A stretch of 7,224 nt of DNA from CAZPMO01 sp964587515 (GCA_964587515.1 CAZPMO010000220.1:1-7224), one strand, 5' to 3'; numbered from the stretch's first letter, positions 1 to 7,121 are shown. Program-made: numbers and translations. Notes: generated by a model from the sequence alone, not told the origin.

Positions 1-402
1 GTCCCTGGGCGAGACGCCATATTCCTCTTCCAGCATGCCGCGCACCCAGACGATCGCGGTCTGTTGATATTCCGGCGCGCCGACGATTTTTCCTTTCAGA
101 TCCTCGGGCCGTTTGATGTCGCCGTCGGCGCGCACATAGATCATCGAATGGCGGAAGCTGCGCGACGGATAGATCGGGATAGCGACATAGGCGCAGGCGT
201 CGCGTGTGGTGGTCATCAGATAGCTGTTGAGCGAGATCTCCGAGACGTCGAACTCGGCATAGCGAAAGGCGCGGAAGAACACTTCCTCCGGCCCCATCGG
301 CACGAAATTGATGTCGCACCCCTCGACCTCGACCCGGCCGTCGGCGATCGGGCGGATGCGGTCGTAATTGGCGCAGGCGATGGTGATCTGAGGTTTCGAC
401 AT
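1..402 (-). CDS. 4,5-dihydroxyphthalate decarboxylase-like / substrate-binding-fold protein, N-terminal part
   Basis: Partial gene: 134 codons are visible and the frame is still open at the left window edge. The ATG at 402-400 begins MSKPQITIAC. Visible hallmarks are the early strand followed by NYDRIRPIADGRV (residues 12-24), EGCDINFVPM (27-36), the PEEVFFRAFRYAEFDVSE stretch (38-55), PSRSFRHSMIYV (79-90) and RPEDLKGKIVGAPEYQ (98-113). These match the family that includes 4,5-dihydroxyphthalate decarboxylase (Pht5-like, usually about 330 residues). The family has a type 2 periplasmic-binding-protein / NMT1-like fold, and many members are annotated as ABC transporter substrate-binding proteins. 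No signal peptide is seen at this start, which fits a cytoplasmic enzyme better than a secreted receptor. There is no strong Shine-Dalgarno; the next upstream ATG on this strand is out of frame. It is divergent from the DMT transporter. Family assignment is fairly sure; the reaction is not. Confidence 0.8.
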   Translation of the reverse strand, partial: MSKPQITIACANYDRIRPIADGRVEVEGCDINFVPMGPEEVFFRAFRYAEFDVSEISLNSYLMTTTRDACAYVAIPIYPSRSFRHSMIYVRADGDIKRPEDLKGKIVGAPEYQQTAIVWVRGMLEEEYGVSPRD

Positions 403-464
403 GGATCGCGAATGTTGGCATGATCCCCATCCCGCCACAAGTCGCGGCGCGGATAGGATTGGCG

Positions 465-1340
465 ATGACCCGCTCGACGGTCGGCATCGTATGGATGGTT
501 TGGGCGGCGTTATTTTTCGCCGGCTCGGTGGGCTACGTCCGCTATCTGTCCGACTTCATGAGCACGTTCGAGATCGTGCTGTTTCGCCAGGTGATCGGCG
601 TGGCGCTGATGGCGCCGTGGCTGATCCGCTCCGGCAGGGGAGCATTGCGTACCCGGCGCCTGTCGCTGCACGTCCTGCGCGCCTTCCTGTCTTATTTCGG
701 CATGCTGTTATCCTTTTATTCGTTCACGCTCGTCACCATCGCCGACGCGATGGCGCTGCAATTCACCGCGCCGCTGTTCACCACCATCTTCGCCATCCTG
801 TTCCTCAGGGAAATGGTGGGCCCGCACCGCTGGCTGGCGATCGTGTTCGGATTCGTCGGCGTGCTGATGATCGTCCGCCCGGGTTTCGCCGAGGTGAATA
901 TCGGCATGCCGCTGGCGCTCATGGCGGCCGCGTTCTTCGCCGGCAGCAACGTCAGCAACCGGGCGCTGTCGAGCACCGACAGCACGGCGGTGATCGTGTT
1001 CTATGGCTTCGTTTTGCAGATTCCCATCGCCGCGGTCCCGGCGGCCATGACCTGGACCACACCGGGCTGGGACCTGGCGCCGGCGCTGCTGCTGTTCGGC
1101 ATCGTGGCGGCCACGGCGCAGTGGTGCCTGGCCCGCGCGCTGGCCAACGCCGACGCCAGCCTGGTGGAACCGGTGATGTTCCTGCGTCTTCCTTTCGTGG
1201 CCGTCATCGGTTATTTCATTTTCGCCCAGCTTCCCGATGTCTGGACGTGGCTCGGCGCGGCGGTGATCTTCGCCTCGACCTATGTGCTGGCGCGCCGCGA
1301 AGCGGCCGTTAGGCCAGCCGCGCCCGGCGAACCTGGCTGA
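465..1340 (+). CDS. EamA/DMT-family membrane transporter
   Basis: Integral inner-membrane protein of the drug/metabolite transporter superfamily, 291 residues from this start, close to the usual 280-310. It shows two EamA halves (about 1-138 and 145-280) and roughly ten hydrophobic segments. The end of the first half carries ALQFTAPLFTTIFAILFLRE (98-116) followed by RWLAIVFGFVGVLMIVRPG, and the second half has the equivalent SLVEPVMFLRLPFVAVIGY (232-250) followed by TWLGAAVIFAS. Family members export or exchange amino acids, metabolites or drugs; the substrate here is unknown. The ATG at 465 is chosen because AGGA (455-458) sits six bases upstream and the first membrane helix starts soon after. 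An in-frame ATG at 420 would add 15 residues but has no ribosome-binding site and leaves only 17 bases to the divergent gene. The last 32 bases overlap the end of the convergent TRAP permease gene. Confidence 0.9.
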   Translation: MTRSTVGIVWMVWAALFFAGSVGYVRYLSDFMSTFEIVLFRQVIGVALMAPWLIRSGRGALRTRRLSLHVLRAFLSYFGMLLSFYSFTLVTIADAMALQFTAPLFTTIFAILFLREMVGPHRWLAIVFGFVGVLMIVRPGFAEVNIGMPLALMAAAFFAGSNVSNRALSSTDSTAVIVFYGFVLQIPIAAVPAAMTWTTPGWDLAPALLLFGIVAATAQWCLARALANADASLVEPVMFLRLPFVAVIGYFIFAQLPDVWTWLGAAVIFASTYVLARREAAVRPAAPGEPG

Positions 1341-3246
1341 TCTCCCAGGCCACCAGCAGCACGCCGGCCACGGTGCCGATGATGTCGCTCAGCAATCCCC
1401 AATCGACCGCGTTGCGCGGCATCATCAGCAGGATGCCGGAGATCACGAAGGCCGATCGCATGGGGCCGCCCATGGGACGGGTGAAATGGCCGGTAAAGCC
1501 GACCGAGACCAGCCATACGCCGCCGATCGCGGTAATCAGCGCGAGGATCAGGTCCAGCGGATCGCCGCGAAACAGCAGGCTGGGGGAATAGACGAACAGG
1601 AAGGGGACGATATAGGCGGTCCAGCCGAACCGCATGGCGGAAAAGCCCGTCCGCATGGGCGGCGCGTCCGCCAGATTGGCCGCGAAGAAGGCGGCGATCG
1701 CGACCGGCGGTGTGATCAGCGACATCATGCCGAAATAGAAAATGAACATGTGCGCCGCCAGCGGGTCGATGCCGACCTCGACCAGCGACGGCGCGATCAG
1801 CACCGCGAGCAGAATATAGACGCCGATGGTCGGCATCCCCATGCCGAGCACGATGCAGATCACCGCCGCCATCAGCAGCAGCGCGATCAGGTTGCCTTCG
1901 CCAAGGGCCACCAGCGCGGCGGTCAGCACGAAGCCGAGGCCGGAGAAGTTGAGGACGCCCAGGATAAACCCGGCCGCGGCGACGATCATCAGCACGTCGA
2001 CCACGCCGGTCCCGGTGGCGACGATGGAATCGAGCAGGCCGCGTATGGTCATGCGCGAGCCTTTGTAGCCAAACCCGAACCCGACCACGATTACCGCCAA
2101 TCCGCCATGGAGCGCCGCCGTTTCGGGCTGGAGGTTGAGGCCGAACAGGCCATATATCAGTACCGCGAACGGAACACCGAAAGGCCATCCGGAGCGCAGG
2201 ACGGTCCACATGCGGGGAATCAGGGATTCCTCGACGCGCGCGATGCCGAGCTTGGCGGCTTCCAGATCGGCGAGAATGAACAGCGCCACGTAATAGAGGA
2301 TTGCCGGAATCGTCGCGCCCAGCACCACCGCGCCGTATGTGATGCCAAGGATTTCCGCCATCAGAAAGGCGACCGCGCCCATCACCGGCGGCATGATCTG
2401 GCCGCCGGTGGAGGCCACCGCCTCGATCGCGGCGGCCACGTGTCCGGGATATCCGGCGCGTTTCATCAACGGGATCGTGACCACGCCGGTCGCGAGAATG
2501 TTGGACGCGGCCAGCCCGGAGATCGAGCCGAACAGGCTGGATGCCGTGATCGCGATTTTCGCCGAACCGCCCCGGTAGCGCCCCATCAGCCCCAGCGCGA
2601 GATCGTTGAACACCTCGGTGCCGCCGGACCGCAGCAAAAGCTGGCCGAAGAACACGAAGGAAAAGACGATCGTGGTTCCGATCGTCAGGCCGAAGCCGAA
2701 CAGCGCCGAGGTATCGAGAGAAAGGTAAATCAGAAGGTCGAAGAGCGTGACTTTCCTGGTCTCGAACTGGCCCGGCACCAGATGGCCGAGCAGGGCGTAG
2801 ATGGAGAACAGCAGGACCACGATCACCAGCGTGTTGCCGGCGGTGCGCCGCAGCGTCTCGACGATCAGCACGAACAAGACTGTAGAGACGATGACCGCGT
2901 CCGTCGGGGTGTCGACCATATCGAGCCGGTCGATCAGATCGGGATAGATGACCGCGACATATGCGCCGACCAAAAAGCCGGTGGCCGCCAACACGCCGTC
3001 ATACCTGGGAAGGGACCCCCGCTTTTCGCCCCGGCGAACAGGGAAGTTCAGAAACACCAGACAGATGCTCAGGCCGAGCATGGCGGCAAGGAACTGCTCG
3101 GTGTAGAGCACCAGCCCCACGAGACGATAGAGATCGGCCGCCCAGGCCAGCGAGGCCAGCGTCAGAACGCCGGCGAGCAGGGGACGCAGGTACCGCACCG
3201 TCGGCGATAGCCGCGTCTCCGCCGCCCCGATTTCGTCTTCCGCCAC
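1309..3246 (-). CDS. TRAP transporter permease, fused 4TM/12TM type (TAXI partner)
   Basis: Membrane component of a tripartite ATP-independent periplasmic (TRAP) transporter, 645 residues, with the small (DctQ-like) and large (DctM-like) subunits in one chain. These systems import organic acids and similar solutes using an ion gradient and a periplasmic binding protein. The first ~160 residues contain about four to five hydrophobic segments; the remainder is the large subunit. Signature segments are ASTGGQIMPPVMGAVAFLMAE (278-298), GMGMPTIGVYILLA (468-481) and the MSLITPPVAIAAFFAAN run (508-524). The start codon is GTG at 3246-3244; the in-frame stop of the upstream TAXI gene lies 18 bases before it, so the start cannot be further upstream. 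The ribosome-binding site is weak, suggesting translational coupling to the binding-protein gene. It ends in TAA at 1311-1309, inside the 3' end of the convergent DMT gene. Confidence 0.93.
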   Translation of the reverse strand: MAEDEIGAAETRLSPTVRYLRPLLAGVLTLASLAWAADLYRLVGLVLYTEQFLAAMLGLSICLVFLNFPVRRGEKRGSLPRYDGVLAATGFLVGAYVAVIYPDLIDRLDMVDTPTDAVIVSTVLFVLIVETLRRTAGNTLVIVVLLFSIYALLGHLVPGQFETRKVTLFDLLIYLSLDTSALFGFGLTIGTTIVFSFVFFGQLLLRSGGTEVFNDLALGLMGRYRGGSAKIAITASSLFGSISGLAASNILATGVVTIPLMKRAGYPGHVAAAIEAVASTGGQIMPPVMGAVAFLMAEILGITYGAVVLGATIPAILYYVALFILADLEAAKLGIARVEESLIPRMWTVLRSGWPFGVPFAVLIYGLFGLNLQPETAALHGGLAVIVVGFGFGYKGSRMTIRGLLDSIVATGTGVVDVLMIVAAAGFILGVLNFSGLGFVLTAALVALGEGNLIALLLMAAVICIVLGMGMPTIGVYILLAVLIAPSLVEVGIDPLAAHMFIFYFGMMSLITPPVAIAAFFAANLADAPPMRTGFSAMRFGWTAYIVPFLFVYSPSLLFRGDPLDLILALITAIGGVWLVSVGFTGHFTRPMGGPMRSAFVISGILLMMPRNAVDWGLLSDIIGTVAGVLLVAWEISQVRRARLA

Positions 3247-3264
3247 CTTTGGCCGTCGACGACC

Positions 3265-4221
3265 TTACTGAAGGCCCTTTTGCTTCAGGAAATTCGCGGC
3301 CGCCTTGTGGTATTGCAACACCGCGAACTTTTTACCCATGCGCGCCGGGAAGAAACCGCGCAGCACCGCATGACCCTTGGCCAGCGTCGCCTTGTTGTCG
3401 TGCAGAGCCTTGGCGACCTTGGCGACGACTTCATCGGACACATGTGTCCCCGCCGCGATCGCCATGTCGAACGTCAACAGATGCATCGGCTCGACCACGC
3501 CCGTCATGTGCGGCAACGGCTTGTATTTCTGTAGGTAGAAATCCTTGCGCACCGACTTGATGGCGGCAACGGTCTGCGCATTGTTGGGGATCGCCAGAAA
3601 ACGAATGCCGCCCAGCGCCGCGTCGATTTCCTTGGTCTTGGGGGCAGTCGGCGCGATGTTCGTGGAATCGGTCTTGCCCGCCTTGAAATCCTCCCATGAC
3701 CGGATCAGCCCTGGTGCCAACACCTGGCGCACATCGCCATAGGTAAGACCATCGGTCTTTAACATGGCGGTGATCAGGGTGATTCCCTGCGGGAACGCCT
3801 TGAACCCACCCGGAAGGCGCTTGCCCTTGAGGTCGCGGATGCGGCGAATGGGCGAATTCTTTTTGACGATGAAGCCGACGGGGAAGGAAACCAGCTTCGC
3901 CACCGCGCGGATTTTCTTGGCGGGACGGCCTTCCCACGCTTCCTTGCCCTGAAGGGCGGCGGCGGCTTGCGTAACGTCGATGGTCATCAGTTCCGCGCGG
4001 CCGCGTTCGATCGCGGCGACCTGGGCTGCGGTGCCCCGCATGGGCGCCACGCGCACTTTCAGGTCGGTCTTCTCAAGCAGCATCTTGGAGACCACGGTGA
4101 CCATGAAATGGGTGATCGTGCCCTGAGGCAGCGCGGTGAAGGTGATGGTCTGGGCCGCGGCCGGACCGGAAAGCGCCGTGGCCAGCGCGCCGACGGCAAG
4201 AAGCTTTGCGAAATGTTTCAT
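3265..4221 (-). CDS. TAXI-family TRAP transporter solute-binding protein
   Basis: Periplasmic solute receptor of a TRAP transporter, TAXI (TRAP-associated extracytoplasmic immunogenic) subtype, 318 residues, the usual length. Residues 1-23 form a Sec signal peptide: MKHFAKLL, a hydrophobic core, then PAAA before QTITF, with likely cleavage after Ala23. The mature part starts with a short strand (ITFTALPQGTITHF), followed by RVAPMRGTAAQVAAIERGRA and ELMTIDVTQAA, which matches the usual TAXI pattern of a ligand-loop region and a 'repeat-and-count' helix. IRDLKGKRLPGGF begins the second lobe. The start is well fixed: ATG at 4221-4219 is preceded by GGAGG seven bases away and by a signal peptide. 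The open frame continues upstream opposite the LLM gene, but that extension is a GC-rich shadow. First gene of an operon with the TRAP permease. The ligand is unknown; the first-lobe sequence is diverged from the commonest TAXI proteins. Confidence 0.9.
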   Translation of the reverse strand: MKHFAKLLAVGALATALSGPAAAQTITFTALPQGTITHFMVTVVSKMLLEKTDLKVRVAPMRGTAAQVAAIERGRAELMTIDVTQAAAALQGKEAWEGRPAKKIRAVAKLVSFPVGFIVKKNSPIRRIRDLKGKRLPGGFKAFPQGITLITAMLKTDGLTYGDVRQVLAPGLIRSWEDFKAGKTDSTNIAPTAPKTKEIDAALGGIRFLAIPNNAQTVAAIKSVRKDFYLQKYKPLPHMTGVVEPMHLLTFDMAIAAGTHVSDEVVAKVAKALHDNKATLAKGHAVLRGFFPARMGKKFAVLQYHKAAANFLKQKGLQ

Positions 4222-4227
4222 TTGGAA

Positions 4228-4236
4228 ACCTCCCTT
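4228..4236 (-). promoter_or_regulatory. Strong Shine-Dalgarno of the TAXI binding-protein gene
   Basis: On the minus strand this reads AAGGGAGGT. GGAGG (4233-4229) is followed by seven bases and then the ATG at 4221. It is the best ribosome-binding site in the window. It decides the start against the much longer upstream open frame and suggests the binding protein is made in excess over its permease, as is usual for TRAP systems. Confidence 0.85.
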
Positions 4237-4271
4237 GACGTGTTTGCCGTGATCGTCTTTTTGTGGAACGG

Positions 4272-4300
4272 ACTGTAGCGTCCGCCGATGGCCCCGACAA
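4272..4300 (-). promoter_or_regulatory. Candidate sigma-70 promoter of the TAXI-TRAP operon
   Basis: On the minus strand TTGTCG (4300-4295) and TACAGT (4277-4272) are separated by exactly 17 bases. Matches to the consensus are 4 of 6 in each box. The predicted start near 4265 gives a leader of about 44 bases ahead of the ATG at 4221, with the strong Shine-Dalgarno inside it. Placement is good, but such matches arise by chance; no operator was identified. Confidence 0.4.
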
Positions 4301-4309
4301 GCTGTTGAG

Positions 4310-4338
4310 TTGACGCGATGCAGGATTGCAACGATCAT
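4310..4338 (+). promoter_or_regulatory. Candidate promoter of the LLM oxidoreductase gene (leaderless fit)
   Basis: TTGACG (4310-4315, 5 of 6 consensus) and GATCAT (4333-4338, 4 of 6) are separated by 17 bases. The predicted transcription start, about seven bases after the -10 box, falls at 4345, the A of the ATG that family similarity favours. No Shine-Dalgarno is visible before that ATG. If real, the mRNA would be leaderless. This is inference from spacing only. Confidence 0.35.
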
Positions 4339-4344
4339 CACGCC

Positions 4345-5502
4345 ATGAAGTTTTTCAACTTTCACCTCATGCCCTATGGGGCGATCGATCTTGACGCGAT
4401 CGAGGCCAATAATGGCGCATGGGTCACCCTGTCCAACCGGGAATACGATCCCGAAAAGGGCGCGGAGTTGTATCATCGCTATCTCGACGAGCTGGAATTC
4501 GCCGACAAGCTGGGTTTCGACGGGGTATGCCTCAACGAGCATCACCAGACCGCCTACGGCATGATGCCGGTTCCCGGCGTCCTGGCCGGCGCGTTGGCGC
4601 GTTCGGTGAAGCGGGCGAAGCTCGCCGTGCTGGGACGCGCGCTGCCGCTGGTGAACAACCCACTGACGATCGCCGAGGAATACGCGATCCTCGACAACCT
4701 TACCCGTGGGCGGCTGATCGCGGGTTTCGTGCGCGGCATCGGCGCTGAATATCATGCGATGGGCATCAATCCGGGCTTCTCCCATGAACGTTTCCAGGAA
4801 GCGCATGATCTGATCATCGGCGCCTGGACCAAGCCCGGCCCGTTCCCCTACGAGGGCAAGCATTATCAGTTCGATTACGTGAACCCGTGGCCGCTGCCGT
4901 ATCAGAAGCCGCATCCGCCGATCTGGATTCCGTCGCAGGGGTCGGCCGATACCATCCGCTGGGCGGCCAAGATGGGCTACACCTACTGCCAGACGCTGAG
5001 CCCGATCGCCACGGTGGCCAAGTTCTTCGACATGTACCGCGAAGAAGCGAAGAAGGCGGGCTACGAGGCGACCAACGACCAGCTCGCCTGGTCCAACACC
5101 ATCTATGTGGCCGAGACAGACGCCAAGGCGCGGCGCGAGGCGGCGCCCCATATGGAAGCGTTGGCGAACTCGCTGTTGAAGATGCCGACCGAGATGCTGC
5201 TGCCGCCCGGCTATACCTCGGTGGAATCTCTGAAGCGCATTCGCGCCGCCAAAATCACCGGCCGGCGCCAGACCCTCGACGGGTTGCTGGAGAACGGCGT
5301 GGTGATCATGGGCTCGCCCGAGACGGTGCGCCAGAAGCTCGCCGAATATCAGGAACTCGCCGGGTTCAACACCTCACTCACCAAGACCCAGTTCGGCACG
5401 CTGCCCGCCGATATGACGCGCGCCAACATGGAAGCCATTGCCGAGGAAATCCTGCCGGTCTTCCAGGCCCAGGAAAAGGACAAGGCCGCGGCGGCGGAGT
5501 AG
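4345..5502 (+). CDS. LLM-class flavin-dependent oxidoreductase (luciferase-like monooxygenase family)
   Basis: Predicted cytoplasmic two-component monooxygenase subunit using reduced FMN/F420-type flavin and oxygen, 385 residues. It resembles the bacterial luciferase-like (alkanal monooxygenase-type) family. Hallmarks are the N-terminal MKFFNFHLMPYG, ELEFADKLGFDGVCLNEHHQ with the NEHHQ motif at 64-68, LAVLGRALPLVNNPLTIAEE (93-112), GRLIAGFVRGIGAEY (122-136) and PYQKPHPPIWIPSQGS (185-200). A late GSPETVRQKLAEYQE segment is typical of the C-terminal helix of the barrel. The start at 4345 is chosen because relatives begin with MKFF; the in-frame ATG at 4318 adds nine non-conserved residues and neither start has a clear Shine-Dalgarno. 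It is divergent from the TAXI-TRAP operon, suggesting shared control, and ends 16 bases from the convergent flavoprotein gene. The substrate is unknown, and no flavin reductase partner is seen in the window. Confidence 0.9.
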   Translation: MKFFNFHLMPYGAIDLDAIEANNGAWVTLSNREYDPEKGAELYHRYLDELEFADKLGFDGVCLNEHHQTAYGMMPVPGVLAGALARSVKRAKLAVLGRALPLVNNPLTIAEEYAILDNLTRGRLIAGFVRGIGAEYHAMGINPGFSHERFQEAHDLIIGAWTKPGPFPYEGKHYQFDYVNPWPLPYQKPHPPIWIPSQGSADTIRWAAKMGYTYCQTLSPIATVAKFFDMYREEAKKAGYEATNDQLAWSNTIYVAETDAKARREAAPHMEALANSLLKMPTEMLLPPGYTSVESLKRIRAAKITGRRQTLDGLLENGVVIMGSPETVRQKLAEYQELAGFNTSLTKTQFGTLPADMTRANMEAIAEEILPVFQAQEKDKAAAAE

Positions 5503-5518
5503 GGCGCGGCGGTATCCG

Positions 5519-6994
5519 TCAGTCGCGGTTTGGCTTTCCGACGAAGCCGTCGCCATGGCCGGCCTCGTGGGCGGCCCAGCCGCCCGCGACGCGTCCGCTG
5601 AAGATGGACGGCCCGAGCATGGTGCCTTCGAGACCGGCGCTGCCGTTGATGTGGCCACCGGCCATGCCGGCGACTTCGCCGGCCGCGTAGAGTCCCAGAA
5701 TGGGTTCGAAATGTTTGTTGAGTACGCGGCATTCGATATCGGTTTTGACGCCGCCGAAATTCTTGCGCGCCAGCGGAAAAAACTTAATGGCAAAATAGGG
5801 TGGCGTGTCGAACTTCTTCGATGAGTCGAGCGGTTTACCGAAATCCGGATCCGCCTCCAGCCCCTTCTCGCAGGCGTCGTTGTAACGCGCCACGGTATCG
5901 AGGAACGCGGGCACATCCACCTCGATTTCCTCGGCCAGTCCGGCCAGCGTGTCCGACTTCTTGATGAAGGGGGAATTCTCCAGAAGCTCCTCGACGTTCT
6001 CGCGGTTCACCTCGGCCCCGTTGCGATAATAGGGATCGGCGACCTCGAGGCCGGCTTTCATGGGCGTGTCCACGATGGCCCAGGAGTGGCGCGGCGACTG
6101 CGCCAGAAGCGCGGGGCTTGCGGAATTACCACCCGACAGCGACTCGTTGTGGAAGCGGATTCCCTGCTGATTTACCCAGATGTAGCCCGGTATCTGCCGG
6201 CACACCAGGCCGCGCCGCTGGTTGGGGTCCAGGTAATCCGGGGTCGCGTAGGCATAGAACCAGACGTGATCCAGATGGGTGAAATAGCCGCCGGCGTCAC
6301 GCACGAGCCTGTGGCCGGAGCCCGTCGAACCCCGTCCCGAGCCTTCCAGTATTTTTTCGCCTTCGAGATCGGGCCTGACCTCCAGAACCATGTCGATATT
6401 GGAGTTGAACCCGCCCGTGGACACCACGACGGCCTTGCACGCGACCTCGAATTGCTCGCCGGTTTCGGCGTTGACGCCCTCGACACCGGTGACGCGGTCG
6501 TTGTCGAATTTGATCCTGGTGATCTCGGTGTCGGTGAGGATTTCGCCGCCCCGGGCGCGAAAGCCGTCGATTAGATGGGTGGTGAGCCCAAGCCCGTTCC
6601 GGTCCGGCCGCGTCCAGCGGTCCACGGAGTTGCCTTCCTGGATTTTCATGTCGACCCATTTGACGCCCAGGCTTTCGGCCCAGAAATAGAGGTCGTGCAG
6701 GGAATGCTCGATATAATACCTGGCCCAGACTTCATCGACCGACGGGCCGCCCCAGCGCATCCAGTCATCGAACGCCAGGTCCGGCGTGTCGTGAATGCCG
6801 AGTTTCTTTTGCAGCGGCGAGCCCGCGATCGAACAGCCGCCCCCGGAAATGATTGCCGCGCCGCCAGGGGCGGCGGTCTTTTCGAACGCGATCGTGCTCG
6901 CGCCCGCGTCGCGAGCCTCGATTCCCGCCGCCATGCCGGCGCCGCCGGAACCGATTATTACGATGTCTGTTTCAAGGTATTTAACCTCGGCCAT
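5519..6994 (-). CDS. FAD-dependent oxidoreductase, fumarate reductase/succinate dehydrogenase flavoprotein-like (FAD_binding_2)
   Basis: Predicted soluble flavoprotein of 491 residues that oxidises or reduces a C-C bond next to a carbonyl or carboxyl group. The N-terminus is a Rossmann dinucleotide fold: DIVIIGSGGAGMAAGIEARD (10-29) with GxGxxG at 15-20, and EK at 38-39 at the end of strand two. Further FAD contacts are GGAAIISGGG (44-53), VVVSTGGF (189-196), GIRFHNE (278-284) and GLYAAGEVAG (434-443). The C-terminal FSGRVAGGWAA closes the FAD domain. There is no signal peptide, Tat motif, heme-binding CxxCH or covalent-FAD motif, so it is probably cytoplasmic and single-subunit. Relatives include 3-ketosteroid dehydrogenases and tricarballylate dehydrogenase. 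Fumarate-reductase catalytic residues appear absent. The ATG at 6994-6992 has GGAAG eight bases upstream. No electron-transfer subunit lies beside it. Confidence 0.92.
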   Translation of the reverse strand: MAEVKYLETDIVIIGSGGAGMAAGIEARDAGASTIAFEKTAAPGGAAIISGGGCSIAGSPLQKKLGIHDTPDLAFDDWMRWGGPSVDEVWARYYIEHSLHDLYFWAESLGVKWVDMKIQEGNSVDRWTRPDRNGLGLTTHLIDGFRARGGEILTDTEITRIKFDNDRVTGVEGVNAETGEQFEVACKAVVVSTGGFNSNIDMVLEVRPDLEGEKILEGSGRGSTGSGHRLVRDAGGYFTHLDHVWFYAYATPDYLDPNQRRGLVCRQIPGYIWVNQQGIRFHNESLSGGNSASPALLAQSPRHSWAIVDTPMKAGLEVADPYYRNGAEVNRENVEELLENSPFIKKSDTLAGLAEEIEVDVPAFLDTVARYNDACEKGLEADPDFGKPLDSSKKFDTPPYFAIKFFPLARKNFGGVKTDIECRVLNKHFEPILGLYAAGEVAGMAGGHINGSAGLEGTMLGPSIFSGRVAGGWAAHEAGHGDGFVGKPNRD

Positions 6995-7064
6995 TGGTCA
7001 ATCTTCCACTTGAGAATGTGTCTTTTTGTCGGTGGTCCGCGCGCTGGAACGCAATCAACGCAAC

Positions 7065-7093
7065 ATCTTACAGCATCAGACCCGAGGTTCGAA
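7065..7093 (-). promoter_or_regulatory. Weak candidate promoter of the flavoprotein gene
   Basis: On the minus strand TTCGAA (7093-7088, 3 of 6) and TAAGAT (7070-7065, 4 of 6) are separated by 17 bases, about 70 bases before the flavoprotein ATG. The -35 match is poor. It is listed because it is the best spaced pair in this leader and its -35 box sits in the centre of the palindrome at 7083-7100. Confidence 0.2.
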
Positions 7094-7100
7094 CACCTCG
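7083..7100. promoter_or_regulatory. 18-bp inverted repeat, possible operator
   Basis: CGAGGT and ACCTCG form perfect six-base arms around TCGAAC. The repeat lies about 90 bases upstream of the flavoprotein gene and covers the -35 box of the candidate promoter, a position where a dimeric regulator would act. No regulator gene is present in the window. The GGTTCGAA core resembles a tRNA T-arm, but no tRNA folds around it. Structure is certain, function is a guess. Confidence 0.35.
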
Positions 7101-7121
7101 TAATTGGAAATCTGGCGCCAT

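Noticed and set aside
401..1312. A 303-codon plus-strand frame overlapping the DMT transporter in another frame
   Set aside because: Composition is Arg/Gly/His-rich without domains; the alternative frame has EamA repeats and a ribosome-binding site.
1282..3210. A 642-codon open frame on the plus strand opposite the TRAP permease
   Set aside because: Its product is rich in Arg, His, Gln and Asp with no recognisable domain, as expected for the antisense of a GC-rich membrane protein gene; the minus-strand frame has clear TRAP signatures.
4222..5151. In-frame upstream extension of the TAXI protein frame, opposite the LLM gene
   Set aside because: The real start is fixed by a signal peptide and a strong Shine-Dalgarno; the extension is low-complexity antisense of a well-conserved LLM gene.
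7083..7120. tRNA T-arm-like sequence (GGTTCGAA in a stem)
   Set aside because: The loop would be eight bases, no matching acceptor, D or anticodon arm could be found on either side, and the CCA-like end at 7118-7120 is not spaced correctly.
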